Assembly (NCBI RefSeq): GCF_039830135.1
Contig: NZ_CP156081.1
Span: forward strand, 3,892,001 to 3,956,000
DNA length: 64,000 nt
DNA from: Defluviimonas sp. SAOS-178_SWC
Lineage (GTDB): Bacteria; Pseudomonadota; Alphaproteobacteria; Rhodobacterales; Rhodobacteraceae
Direction of reading: 5' to 3'
Below are positions 34,315-42,307 of the stretch, one piece after another (within the stretch, counting starts at the first letter, position 1; each line of letters opens with the position of its first letter). A program made the position numbers and the translations under genes. The notes beneath the pieces were generated by a model. That model was not told where the DNA came from and made no database searches. It was given only the letters and a program-made list of their open reading frames with translations.

Positions 34315-34339
34315 GGAACCGCGCCCGCCCCGGGGCGTT
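34315..34339 (+). promoter_or_regulatory. EcfG-type promoter of dps
   Basis: GGAAC (34315-34319), 17 bases, then GTT (34337-34339) preceded by C. This matches the EcfG consensus GGAAC-N16/17-CGTT, 90 bases before the dps start. Confidence 0.8.
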
Positions 34340-34428
34340 CTTCCCACAGATGATCGGCGGGAGTCGCCCGCTTGGTCGCAATGGAATTCGCCCCCCGCTT
34401 TGCGGCGCCTGACACGGAAGGAAACACC

Positions 34429-34923
34429 ATGAAAGACGCGATGAAAGTTGTCCCCGGACCCGAGACGGTCAAGACCGGAGTGCAGAAGGTCAAGCCGGTC
34501 GCCAAGGGCTTGGCGGAGGCGCTGGCCGACACCTATCGCTTGGTCTTCAAAACCCACGCCTATCACTGGAATGTCGAAGGTGCGCTCTTCTATCCGATCC
34601 ACAAGCTGACCGAGGCGCAATATGCCGACATGTTCGAGGCCGCCGATGAGCTGGCAGAGCGCATCCGGGCCCTCGGCCAACTCGCGCCGGCGCGTCTCAG
34701 CGACGTGATCGAGGCGTCCGTCGTGAAGGATGCCGGGAAACTGCCGTCGGCGCAGGCGATGGTGGAAGACCTTGCAGACGATCATGAAAAGGTCGCCAAG
34801 CGCATGCATGCGCTGATTGCCCTGGCAGATGAGCACGAAGATCCCGTGACGGCCGACATGATTACCGGCCGTTCGGCATTTCACGAGAAAGCCGCCTGGA
34901 TGCTGCGCGCCACCGCGAAGTGA
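34429..34923 (+). CDS. dps: Dps-like DNA-binding ferritin family protein
   Basis: The product has 164 residues from the ATG at 34429 behind GGAAGG. The ferroxidase region is typical of Dps: VFKTHAYHWNVEGALFYPIH, then YADMFEAADELAERIRALG. A basic N-terminal tail (KVVPGPETVKTGVQKVKPVA) may bind DNA. Dps sequesters iron and protects DNA from peroxide. An EcfG-type promoter upstream ties it to the general stress response, and a perfect terminator follows the gene. Confidence 0.93.
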   Translation: MKDAMKVVPGPETVKTGVQKVKPVAKGLAEALADTYRLVFKTHAYHWNVEGALFYPIHKLTEAQYADMFEAADELAERIRALGQLAPARLSDVIEASVVKDAGKLPSAQAMVEDLADDHEKVAKRMHALIALADEHEDPVTADMITGRSAFHEKAAWMLRATAK

Positions 34924-34939
34924 CCGCGATCCGACAACG

Positions 34940-34971
34940 AAAAGGCCGGGCAGGACACTGCCCGGCCTTTT
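34940..34971. terminator. Bidirectional terminator between dps and phyR
   Basis: AAAAGGCCGGGCAG (34940-34953) and CTGCCCGGCCTTTT (34958-34971) form a perfect 14-bp stem with a GACA loop. A and T tails on both sides let it end dps and the convergent phyR transcript. Confidence 0.92.
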
Positions 34972-34989
34972 GGCGGCTCGGTTCGCCGA

Positions 34990-35799
34990 TCAGGCGGCGA
35001 GGGTTTCGGTGGACGAAAAGAACATCGCCTGGCCGACGGCCGAACGCACCTGCTCCTCCGAGAACGGCTTGGTGATCAGGAAGGCGGGTTCCGGCCGGGC
35101 TCCGGTCAACAGACGTTCGGGGAATGCCGTGATGAAGATCACCGGAATATCGTCGAACTGCGCGAGAATGTCGTTAACCGCGTCGATACCCGACGAATTG
35201 TCGGCCAGCTGGATATCGGCGAGGATCAGGTCCGGACGGTTGGACGCGGCGAGCTTGACGGCGTCCTTTCGGGTGCGGGCGATACCGGTGACGCTGTGGC
35301 CGAGATCCTGAACGATGGAGACGATGTCCATCGCGATGATCGCCTCGTCCTCGATCACCATCACCTTGCCGGAAACGGAATTTTCCATCTCACGGCGCGC
35401 GATATCAATGAAATCGGCGGCTTCGGACGGTGTCACGTCCATGATCACGGCGATTTCGTTCGCGGAGAACCCTTCGATCGCGTGCAGCAACAGCGCTTCG
35501 CGCGTGTTCGGGGTCAGCGTCGCCATATGGCTTTGGGCGCGTGCGGAAAGGCGGGTATCCGCTTCGCCCACCGGCGCACCGGCGCTGGACCAGACAAGAT
35601 GAAAAGCCCGGAACAGGCCAAGCTTGGCGTCGGAATTGGCCTTTGCGGCACCATCGTCGAGCAGGATCGCCTCCAGCGTCGCCGCCGCGTAGCGGTCTCC
35701 GCTGTCCTGGCTTCCGGTCAGGGCGCGCGCGTAGCGGCGCAGGAACGGAACATTCGCCGCGACCGACGTGGCGAAGTCTCGTGGTTCCGTTGACGTCAT
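34990..35799 (-). CDS. phyR: General stress response anti-anti-sigma regulator PhyR
   Basis: The product has 269 residues from the ATG at 35799 behind GGGAGAC. The N-terminal half is a sigma-like domain (YARALTGSQDSGDRYAAATL, LTPNTREALLLHAIEGFSAN). The C-terminal half is a receiver with VMVIEDEAIIAMDIVS, the phosphoacceptor in LILADIQLADN and KPFSEEQV. When phosphorylated, PhyR binds NepR and frees EcfG. It diverges from nepR-ecfG across a 97-base region with an EcfG promoter in each direction. Confidence 0.97.
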   Translation of the reverse strand: MTSTEPRDFATSVAANVPFLRRYARALTGSQDSGDRYAAATLEAILLDDGAAKANSDAKLGLFRAFHLVWSSAGAPVGEADTRLSARAQSHMATLTPNTREALLLHAIEGFSANEIAVIMDVTPSEAADFIDIARREMENSVSGKVMVIEDEAIIAMDIVSIVQDLGHSVTGIARTRKDAVKLAASNRPDLILADIQLADNSSGIDAVNDILAQFDDIPVIFITAFPERLLTGARPEPAFLITKPFSEEQVRSAVGQAMFFSSTETLAA

Positions 35800-35825
35800 T
35801 TTTGTCTCCCATCGCAATTTTCTTT

Positions 35826-35850
35826 GGAACCAACGCCCGACTGGTGCGTT
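35826..35850 (+). promoter_or_regulatory. EcfG-type promoter of nepR-ecfG-kinase
   Basis: GGAAC (35826-35830), 17 bases, then GTT (35848-35850) preceded by C. The predicted start of transcription lies about 40 bases before nepR. This implies autoregulation of the sigma factor. Confidence 0.88.
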
Positions 35851-35857
35851 AGGTTCC
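35832..35857 (-). promoter_or_regulatory. EcfG-type promoter of phyR
   Basis: On the minus strand GGAAC (35857-35853), 18 bases, then GTT (35834-35832) preceded by C. It interlocks with the nepR promoter: GGAACCAACGC and GCGTTAGGTTCC form a near-perfect inverted repeat. Confidence 0.85.
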
Positions 35858-35896
35858 ATACGATCGTGAAAAAACTGGCCCAGGCATGCGCGCGTG

Positions 35897-36043
35897 ATGA
35901 AACAGAGCAACGAAACGGCAAAGCTGCAAGCGCAGATCGATGAGAACCTGAAGAAGGTCTATCAGGACGCGCTTGAGGAAAAAATTCCGGACAGGTTCAA
36001 GGATCTGCTGGAACAGCTTCGGCAAAAGGAAGCCAAGCAATGA
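35897..36043 (+). CDS. nepR: Anti-sigma factor NepR
   Basis: The product has 48 residues from the ATG at 35897 (a GTG lies one codon upstream). The sequence MKQSNETAKLQAQIDENLKK, VYQDALEEKIPDRFKDLLEQ, LRQKEAKQ shows the NepR core: IDENLKKVYQDALEEKIPDR with the conserved PDRF and LLEQLR. NepR holds EcfG inactive and is captured by phosphorylated PhyR. Its stop overlaps the ecfG start (ATGA), so sigma and anti-sigma are made together. Confidence 0.95.
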   Translation: MKQSNETAKLQAQIDENLKKVYQDALEEKIPDRFKDLLEQLRQKEAKQ

Positions 36044-36603
36044 CGTCAACCGCCGATCCGCGCGACGATCTGCCGGACCATCTTCCGGCCATGCGCGCGT
36101 TCGCGATCAGCCTGTGCGGCAATCCGGCGGCGGCCGACGATCTTGTCCAGGACACGATCGTCAAGGCCTGGACGAATATCGACAAGTTCCAGCCCGGCAC
36201 GAACATGCGCGCCTGGCTGTTCACGATCCTTCGCAACACCTTCTTTTCGGACAAGCGCAAGCGCAAACGCGAAGTGCCCGACAGCGACGGTGTCCATGCC
36301 GGCAGGCTTTACGAGAAGCCGGCGCATGACGGGCGTCTTGCCTTCACCGATTTTCGCAAGGCGTTCGACCAGCTGTCGCCGGAGCACCGCGAGGTGCTCA
36401 TCCTCGCCGGTGCGTCGGGCTTTTCCTACGAAGACGTCGCGTCGATGACCGGCGTTGCCGTCGGCACCGTCAAAAGCCGTGTGAACAGGGCCCGGGCAAG
36501 GCTCTGCGAGCTTCTGGGGCTTCGCGACGGCGAAGACCCGATCGCGGGGGCGGACGGTGCGACGCTCGCCGTGCTGGGCACGTCGGGAGAGCAAGCGGCA
36601 TGA
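36040..36603 (+). CDS. ecfG: ECF sigma factor EcfG, general stress response
   Basis: The product has 187 residues. Region 2 is LPAMRAFAISLCGNPAAADD, LVQDTIVKAWTNIDKFQPGT, NMRAWLFTILRNTFFSDKRK. Region 4 is LSPEHREVLILAGASGFSYE, then VASMTGVAVGTVKSRVNRAR. This is the ECF15 group, which recognises GGAAC and CGTT. It overlaps nepR upstream and the kinase gene downstream by four bases each. Twelve matching promoters lie within 16 kb around it. Confidence 0.97.
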   Translation: MTSTADPRDDLPDHLPAMRAFAISLCGNPAAADDLVQDTIVKAWTNIDKFQPGTNMRAWLFTILRNTFFSDKRKRKREVPDSDGVHAGRLYEKPAHDGRLAFTDFRKAFDQLSPEHREVLILAGASGFSYEDVASMTGVAVGTVKSRVNRARARLCELLGLRDGEDPIAGADGATLAVLGTSGEQAA

Positions 36604-38378
36604 CGGACGCGCCCGCGCGGCGCGGGGTGCAGGACAGGCTCGGCTACCGCGTTGCCTTCCTCCTGGCGGTGGTGCTTCTGCCGCTCACCCTGATATCGGT
36701 TTTCAAATCCGTCGCGGTGCGAGAAGAAACCCTGGCGCGTTCGCAAGCAGCGCTGATGGGTGAAACGATGCGCGCCGCCAGCGGCGAATTGCGCCTGATC
36801 CAGCAGGCGCGCGGTGCCGCCACGGTCCTGTCGGACGCGGTCTGGCCTCTGGTGCCGGATGACGCCGAATGTTCGGCCCTTCTGCGCCGGCTGATCGAAG
36901 AGGAAAGCCAATATTCGCTGATCGCCTATGTGCCCGAGAGCGGGATCAGCATGTGCAACTCCGCCGGGAAGAGATTCGATTTCGCCGAAGACCCGTTGTT
37001 CATCCGGGCCTCGCAAGATCAGAAAACGTCGTTTGCCGTGAAGACCGTGGGCCTCGTTTCCGGGGCGTCGGTTCTCGTGATTTCCCATCCCGTATTTGAC
37101 GAAGACGGGACCTATCGCGGCCTTGTCAGCCTGTCCCTGCCCCATGCCGGGCTGAGGGTCGCGGAGGACAGCGGGTCTGACGAGCATCGGCCGCTGACCA
37201 TGATTACCTACGATTCCTCCGGCACCGTCCTCACCGCGTCCCGGCAGCTTAACGATATCGGTCTGGCCATTCCTCGCGACCGCTCCCTTGCGGCATTGAT
37301 CGGGAACCGGGCAATGGCCTTTTCGGCCATGTCCGAGGCCGACCAGCCGCGGCTTTTTTCGGTGGTTCCTCTGGTTCCGGACGAGCTTTATGCGCTCGGC
37401 TCTTGGCCGCCGGAGGGCGCAAGCGCGACGAGCGGCATTCTGGGCGCGGCGCCCGTGCTGTTTCCGATGCTCATGTGGGTGGCGAGCCTCGTGGTGGCCT
37501 GGCTCGCGGTGGAGCGTTTCGTCATCCGGCACATCCGCAAGCTCAGCCGGTCGCTGCACTCCTTCGCGAGCGGCAACCGCATGGTGGGCGATATCGACGT
37601 CAGAACCGCCCCGGCGGAGATCCGCGACATGGCGGAAGCCTACGAGCGGATGACAGAGACGATCCTGCACGACGAGGCAGAGCTTGAGGACATGGTCCAC
37701 CAGAAGGAAGTGCTTCTGCGCGAGGTGCATCATCGCGTGAAGAACAACCTTCAGCTCATCGCCTCGATCATGAACATGCAGATGCGCCGCACGCATTCGA
37801 GCGAAGCGAAAAGCATCATGAAGGGCCTGCAGGACCGGGTGATGAGCCTCGCCACCATCCACCGGGAGCTTTACCAGACCGCCGGACTGTCGGACGTCCA
37901 CTCCGACGAACTGCTCTCGACGATCGTCCGGCAGATCACCAACCTTGCCGATCGTCCGGATCGGAAGTTCACGGTGCACACGGACTTCGCGGATATCCGC
38001 ATGACGCCCGATCAGGCCGTGCCGCTCGCGCTTCTCGTCGCGGAAGCGATCACCAACGCATTGAAGTACGCGCATGGCCCCGGATCCGCGCCGGCAGAGC
38101 TCTGGATAACGCTGACCCGGCGAAGCGAAACGCGGGCGGAACTTCGGGTTGGCAACAGTCTGGCCGCGCGGCGTGCCGCCGAACCGGACTCCGATGCGTT
38201 TGTGGGGGACAGGCAATCCAGCGGCCTTGGCACCCAGCTTGTCGCGGCCTTCGCGATGCAGCTTGGCGCCACAGTGGAGCGTCTGGAATCAGATGACGTC
38301 TATGAGCTGATCGTCGATTTCGAACTGCGCCCACTTACCGAAGGGGAAGAGCGCGAGATGCAGGCGCGGACAATCTAG
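36600..38378 (+). CDS. Membrane sensor histidine kinase, HisKA_2/HWE-related
   Basis: The product has 592 residues. Two membrane spans (GYRVAFLLAVVLLPLTLISV and VLFPMLMWVASLVVAWLAVE, about 285-305) enclose a periplasmic sensor domain of about 250 residues. A HAMP-like linker is followed by HisKA_2 (LREVHHRVKNNLQLIASIMN, about 370, with the phosphorylated His) and an HATPase with LVAEAITNALKYAH and SSGLGTQLVAAFAM. It overlaps ecfG by four bases and is the likely kinase for PhyR (PhyK role, inferred). The sensed signal is unknown. Confidence 0.92.
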   Translation: MTDAPARRGVQDRLGYRVAFLLAVVLLPLTLISVFKSVAVREETLARSQAALMGETMRAASGELRLIQQARGAATVLSDAVWPLVPDDAECSALLRRLIEEESQYSLIAYVPESGISMCNSAGKRFDFAEDPLFIRASQDQKTSFAVKTVGLVSGASVLVISHPVFDEDGTYRGLVSLSLPHAGLRVAEDSGSDEHRPLTMITYDSSGTVLTASRQLNDIGLAIPRDRSLAALIGNRAMAFSAMSEADQPRLFSVVPLVPDELYALGSWPPEGASATSGILGAAPVLFPMLMWVASLVVAWLAVERFVIRHIRKLSRSLHSFASGNRMVGDIDVRTAPAEIRDMAEAYERMTETILHDEAELEDMVHQKEVLLREVHHRVKNNLQLIASIMNMQMRRTHSSEAKSIMKGLQDRVMSLATIHRELYQTAGLSDVHSDELLSTIVRQITNLADRPDRKFTVHTDFADIRMTPDQAVPLALLVAEAITNALKYAHGPGSAPAELWITLTRRSETRAELRVGNSLAARRAAEPDSDAFVGDRQSSGLGTQLVAAFAMQLGATVERLESDDVYELIVDFELRPLTEGEEREMQARTI

Positions 38379-38380
38379 AG

Positions 38381-38406
38381 GGAACCCGACCGCGCCGTTC
38401 TGCGTT
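38381..38406 (+). promoter_or_regulatory. EcfG-type promoter of the phospholipase D gene
   Basis: GGAAC (38381-38385), 18 bases, then GTT (38404-38406) preceded by C, 40 bases before the ATG at 38446. Confidence 0.82.
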
Positions 38407-38445
38407 GGTCGGGCATGTTTGTCCGGAATTCCACGCCCGTCCGTC

Positions 38446-40020
38446 ATGCTCAAGAAGTTTGAGTACAAAACCGTGCGGTCCGCTTTCGAAATCCTGCTCA
38501 CGGCCGAGCGGGCTTATCCGGCGCTGGAACGGGAGTTTCTGAACGCGCGCGCGGAAATCTGGGCCAGTTTCCGGATCTTCGACCTGACGACGCGGCTCCG
38601 CTCCGACGAAGCGCGCGCGATTGGCGAGACGTGGTTCGACCTGATCATCCACACGCTCAAGCGCGGTGTGGCGCTCAACATCGTCATCACCGATTTCGAT
38701 CCCGTGGCGCGGCCGGCGCTGCACAGAATGACATGGCGGTCGCTGCGCCGGCTCGTGGCGGCGGCCGAACTGGCCGGCCCGAAGGCCCGGCTGAAGGCCA
38801 TTCCGGCGATGCATCCGGCCAGGACCGGTGTGCTTCCCCGGCTCGTCTTCTGGCCCATGATCCTCGGCAAGCAGATCCGCGCCGCCGCCTGGCTGAACCG
38901 CCGCCCCCTCCCCGTGCGCGACACAGCGATCCGCGAGATGCCGGGCCTTGCCGAACGGCTGGTCCGGCTGAGCGACGGGCGCTTCCGCCCCCGGCTTTGG
39001 CCTTTGCCTTGCCTTTACCCCGCGACGCATCACCAGAAGCTGGCGGTGTTCGACCGTAAGCGCCTTTATATCGGCGGCCTCGACCTTGACGAGCGCCGTT
39101 ACGACACGCCCGACCACGATCAGCGCGCAGACGAGACCTGGCATGATGTGCAACTCCTGCTCGACGGCCCGGCCGCGACCGAAGCGCAGGCGCATCTGGA
39201 AAGTTTTCTGGACGTCACTGCAGGCCGTGCGGAGCCGCCCAGACACCGGGCCCTGCTGCGAACCCTTTCGCGGCGCCGCAAGCACGATGCGATGCATTTC
39301 GGCCCCGAACCCCTGGTGCAGGAGCTTGCCACCGCACATGAGCATTATGCCCGCCGCACCCGGCGGCTCATCTATCTGGAAACCCAGTATTTCCGCGACC
39401 TGAAACTTGCCCGCTACCTCGCCGGTCTCGCTGCAGGGAACCCTGGCCTGGGAATGATCCTCATCCTTCCGGGCGCCCCGGAAGAGATCGCGTTCAAACG
39501 ACGGGCTGGCCTCGATGCCCGGTTCGGGGAGTTCCTTCAGGCCCGTGCGCTGAAGATCCTCATGCGGTCATTCGGGCGGCGCCTCTTCATCGGCGGTGCG
39601 GCACAACCCCGCGCATTCGGCGAGGCGGATGAAAGCGTCAATGGCCGCGACCGGCTGCACGGCGCGCCGCTCGTCTACATCCATGCCAAGGTCTCCATCT
39701 TCGACGATGTGGCGGCAATCGTCTCGTCGGCCAATCTGAACGGACGCAGCCTGCGCTGGGATACCGAGGCGGGACTTCTCGTCACGCGCCGCCCTGACGT
39801 TCAGGCGTTGCGCAGACAGGTCTTTTCGCACTGGCTGCCGAGCGATGCGGGCGACGGATTTTTCGATGGCGCGCGGGCCGTGCCGGAATGGCGGCGACTG
39901 GCGCTCGAGAACGCGCGGAAGGCACCCGCGGACCGGGCCGGGTTCATCCTGCCCTACGATCTCAGGGCGGCCGAGTCCGACGCGGCCAGTGTGCCGCTCG
40001 TTCCCGACGAGATGGTCTGA
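38446..40020 (+). CDS. Phospholipase D family protein (cardiolipin-synthase-like)
   Basis: The product has 524 residues from the ATG at 38446 (MLKKFEYKTVRSAFEILLTA). Both HKD motifs are present: ATHHQKLAVFDRKRLYIGGL and YIHAKVSIFDDVAAIVSSAN, followed by LNGRSLRWDTEAGLLVTRRP. There is no membrane span, so it may act on lipids peripherally as a phospholipase or phosphatidyltransferase. An EcfG promoter stands 40 bases upstream, making membrane lipid remodelling part of this stress response (inference). Confidence 0.9.
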   Translation: MLKKFEYKTVRSAFEILLTAERAYPALEREFLNARAEIWASFRIFDLTTRLRSDEARAIGETWFDLIIHTLKRGVALNIVITDFDPVARPALHRMTWRSLRRLVAAAELAGPKARLKAIPAMHPARTGVLPRLVFWPMILGKQIRAAAWLNRRPLPVRDTAIREMPGLAERLVRLSDGRFRPRLWPLPCLYPATHHQKLAVFDRKRLYIGGLDLDERRYDTPDHDQRADETWHDVQLLLDGPAATEAQAHLESFLDVTAGRAEPPRHRALLRTLSRRRKHDAMHFGPEPLVQELATAHEHYARRTRRLIYLETQYFRDLKLARYLAGLAAGNPGLGMILILPGAPEEIAFKRRAGLDARFGEFLQARALKILMRSFGRRLFIGGAAQPRAFGEADESVNGRDRLHGAPLVYIHAKVSIFDDVAAIVSSANLNGRSLRWDTEAGLLVTRRPDVQALRRQVFSHWLPSDAGDGFFDGARAVPEWRRLALENARKAPADRAGFILPYDLRAAESDAASVPLVPDEMV

Positions 40021-40022
40021 GG

Positions 40023-41084
40023 TCAGGCGCTTCCCGGCTGATCGGACACCGCGCGCGGTTCGGCGATGGCATCGTTGAGTACGAGCACCCACAAGAGCAT
40101 CGGGATCGCGACGATGCCCCCGATCGGCCCCCAGAGCCAGAGACCGAAGATCAGCGCGAGAAACACGAGAAGCGGATTGACAGACATATGCCGCCCAACG
40201 AGCGCGGGCGTGACGAACTGCCCCTCGATCGCGTTCAGGATCAGGAACGAGGCGGCGGGCGCCAGCGACAGGATGCCGTCGAATTCCGCGACGCCGACGA
40301 ACAGGAGGACCGTGATGAAGACGGCCGGCCCGAGGTAGACCACGAAATTCACGATGAAGGCGACCACGCCCCAGATCATCGCGTCGGGCAGGCCGAGGAC
40401 CTGAAGCACCGCCGCGGTGATCGCGCCGAGCCCCGCGTTGATCAGGGTGATCGTGGAGAAGTAGCGCGACACGTTCCGCTCTGCCAGGCGCAGGCGATGC
40501 GCAAGTTCCGCACGGCCGCCGGCATTGGACAGCCGCAGCGACACCCACGAATAGATCTCGCTCCGCGTCAGCAGGAAGACGAAAAGCGAGCCTGCGAAGA
40601 CCAGCACCTGCGACAGGATCGCGGGGGCGGCCATGAGCGCGTCGGCGACCGAGGGGATGGCGACCCCGTCCTCGGCAGCGGCGGCGACTGACGGCGCGGC
40701 GTTGGCCTCCGGGGCAATTGCATCGGCGACGCTTTCCGTCACGTCGGAGAGCCCGCGCAGAAGGCCCCGCAATCCGCGCACCACCTCCTGCATGTCGGAC
40801 CAGACCTTCGGCGCCTGCTCGACCAGCCGCGCGATCACGGGATGGAAGGCGAGGATCAGCGTCCCGATCACGACAAGCGTCGCAACGAGTCCCACCAGCG
40901 CGCCCCAGACCGGGGAATATCCCCGGTGCTCCCAAAAGTCGGATAGAGGCGACAGCACCACGCCCGCGACAAGGGCCAGCGTGAGCGGTGCGAGGATCGC
41001 CTCTCCCAGGTGCATGGCCGCAACGACGGCCACAGTGGCGAGCGCGATCACCGAGAGCTGCGCGAGGCGTTCGGTCTTGTCCAA
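40023..41084 (-). CDS. AI-2E family permease, stress-controlled
   Basis: The product has 353 residues from a TTG at 41084. I prefer this start because GGGGAGG lies five bases upstream, whereas the ATG at 41105 sits at the predicted transcription start of the EcfG promoter. The family layout is clear: N-terminal spans (VIALATVAVVAAMHLGEAIL), a soluble helical middle (about 85-150), then clustered spans with FIVNFVVYLGPAVFITVLLF and the ending LWLWGPIGGIVAIPMLLWVL. The family includes QS-signal exporters and Na+/H+ antiporters; the substrate here is unknown. Confidence 0.88.
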   Translation of the reverse strand: MDKTERLAQLSVIALATVAVVAAMHLGEAILAPLTLALVAGVVLSPLSDFWEHRGYSPVWGALVGLVATLVVIGTLILAFHPVIARLVEQAPKVWSDMQEVVRGLRGLLRGLSDVTESVADAIAPEANAAPSVAAAAEDGVAIPSVADALMAAPAILSQVLVFAGSLFVFLLTRSEIYSWVSLRLSNAGGRAELAHRLRLAERNVSRYFSTITLINAGLGAITAAVLQVLGLPDAMIWGVVAFIVNFVVYLGPAVFITVLLFVGVAEFDGILSLAPAASFLILNAIEGQFVTPALVGRHMSVNPLLVFLALIFGLWLWGPIGGIVAIPMLLWVLVLNDAIAEPRAVSDQPGSA

Positions 41085-41111
41085 GATGGCCTCCCCAATT
41101 GTCATGGGACA

Positions 41112-41137
41112 AACGCCGGCCGTGGTGGACGGGTTCC
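41112..41137 (-). promoter_or_regulatory. EcfG-type promoter of the first AI-2E gene
   Basis: On the minus strand GGAAC (41137-41133), 18 bases, then GTT (41114-41112) preceded by C. Transcription would start near 41105, about 20 bases before the TTG at 41084. Confidence 0.78.
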
Positions 41138-41198
41138 GGACGGACGAAGACCGGTCTGGCGGCATGTCGCCGAGTTGGGATCGTGACGTCGCCTCGCG

Positions 41199-41223
41199 GG
41201 AACATGCCGGGGCGGCGCGCGTT
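41199..41223 (+). promoter_or_regulatory. EcfG-type promoter of csbD
   Basis: GGAAC (41199-41203), 17 bases, then GTT (41221-41223) preceded by C, 45 bases before the csbD ATG. Confidence 0.82.
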
Positions 41224-41267
41224 GAGAAGGCACATCCCTCGAGAAATCCAACGTGAAGGAGAATGAC

Positions 41268-41465
41268 ATGAACTGGGATCAGATCGCCGGAAACTGGAAG
41301 CAGCTGAAAGGCAAGGCTCAGGCCAAGTGGGGCGACATCACCGATGACGACTGGAACAGCGCCGAGGGCCGCCGCGAGCAGCTCGTCGGTCTCGTGCAGG
41401 AAAAGTACGGCCATGCCAAGGAAGCGGCCGAACGCGAGGTCGACGACTGGGTGAAGCACCTTTGA
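41268..41465 (+). CDS. CsbD-like stress protein
   Basis: The product has 65 residues from the ATG at 41268 behind AAGGAGA. MNWDQIAGNWKQLKGKAQAK, WGDITDDDWNSAEGRREQLV and GLVQEKYGHAKEAAERE are classic CsbD family sequence: small, charged, abundant under stress, molecular role unknown. It has its own EcfG promoter and is followed ten bases later by a pyridoxamine-oxidase-like gene, probably in one operon. Confidence 0.95.
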   Translation: MNWDQIAGNWKQLKGKAQAKWGDITDDDWNSAEGRREQLVGLVQEKYGHAKEAAEREVDDWVKHL

Positions 41466-41475
41466 GGCTGTCCCG

Positions 41476-41985
41476 ATGAACGACCGCACGGCATTTTCCG
41501 AAGATCCGAAAGCCGCGCTTTTTGCGGCAATGGATGAGGTGCGCGTAGGCATGCTCGGGACCCTGGCGTCTGGCCGGCACATGCAGCCGATGACCCATTT
41601 CCCCGATCCGGAGACTGATGCGGTTTGGTTCATCACCTCGACCGAAACGGACCTTGTCCGGTCGGTCGGTTTGGGGGCCCGCGCGCAGTATTGCGTGACG
41701 GGCCTCCACCACGACTTCCATGCCTGCCTCGCCGGAACGATCGAACAGTCCGGGGATCGCGCGAAGCTGGAAGAGCTTTGGTCGCCCGTCGTTGGCGCCT
41801 GGTTCGACGGCGGAATCGACGATCCGACGGTCAGCCTCCTGCGGCTCATGCCGCAGGAGGCCGCCCTCTGGACCTCGACCGACAGCGGGGTCCGGTTCGG
41901 GCTGGAAGTGCTGCGCGCAAACCTGTCGGCGGATCACAAGCCCGATCTTGGCGACCACGTGGTGATCCGTTTCGACGCCGCCTGA
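41476..41985 (+). CDS. Pyridoxamine 5'-phosphate oxidase-like general stress protein
   Basis: The product has 169 residues. VGMLGTLASGRHMQPMTHFP, DAVWFITSTETDLVRSVGLG, YCVTGLHHDFHACLAGTIEQ and KLEELWSPVVGAWFDGGIDD match the general stress protein 26 branch of the split-barrel flavin-binding family. A true pyridoxine synthesis role is unlikely. It follows csbD and ends at a strong terminator (42008-42037). Confidence 0.92.
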   Translation: MNDRTAFSEDPKAALFAAMDEVRVGMLGTLASGRHMQPMTHFPDPETDAVWFITSTETDLVRSVGLGARAQYCVTGLHHDFHACLAGTIEQSGDRAKLEELWSPVVGAWFDGGIDDPTVSLLRLMPQEAALWTSTDSGVRFGLEVLRANLSADHKPDLGDHVVIRFDAA

Positions 41986-42007
41986 CCTCTGTTACAGTAA
42001 TGCACTG

Positions 42008-42037
42008 AAACGCGCCGTCCTTCCGGACGGCGCGTTT
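42008..42037 (+). terminator. Intrinsic terminator after csbD operon
   Basis: AAACGCGCCGTCC (42008-42020) and GGACGGCGCGTTT (42025-42037) pair perfectly with a TTCC loop, 22 bases after the stop. Confidence 0.9.
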
Positions 42038-42307
42038 CGCCATGCAAGACAGTCGAACGGCGCAGAGGCTTGAACCCCTGGCGGCTCGCAGCGGTTGGCC
42101 GACGCGCTGTTCGATTGCCGCAAGGAGGTCTGCCGGGCCAGGTTGTGTCTGCATTGCCGCCGCGCGGGCCCTTCCACATCCCGACGGGTCCAGCACGGAC
42201 GCCGCCTATCCTGAACAAGCCTCAAGTCGGCATGACGAAACCGGCAGCCGCAAGGGGCGCGGGTGAAGAAAGGACAATCCCCCGCGCAGGAACCTCTTGC
42301 GATCGTG
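42038..42307. other. Intergenic stretch without recognised gene
   Basis: These 270 bases between a terminator and the end of the minus-strand DUF3618 gene show no convincing reading frame, promoter or RNA. Short frames on both strands lack leaders and have Arg/Pro-rich shadow composition. Confidence 0.6.

Noticed and set aside
36426..38216. Minus-strand open frame of 596 codons
   Set aside because: It is antisense to the sensor kinase and the end of ecfG, with no motif or leader.
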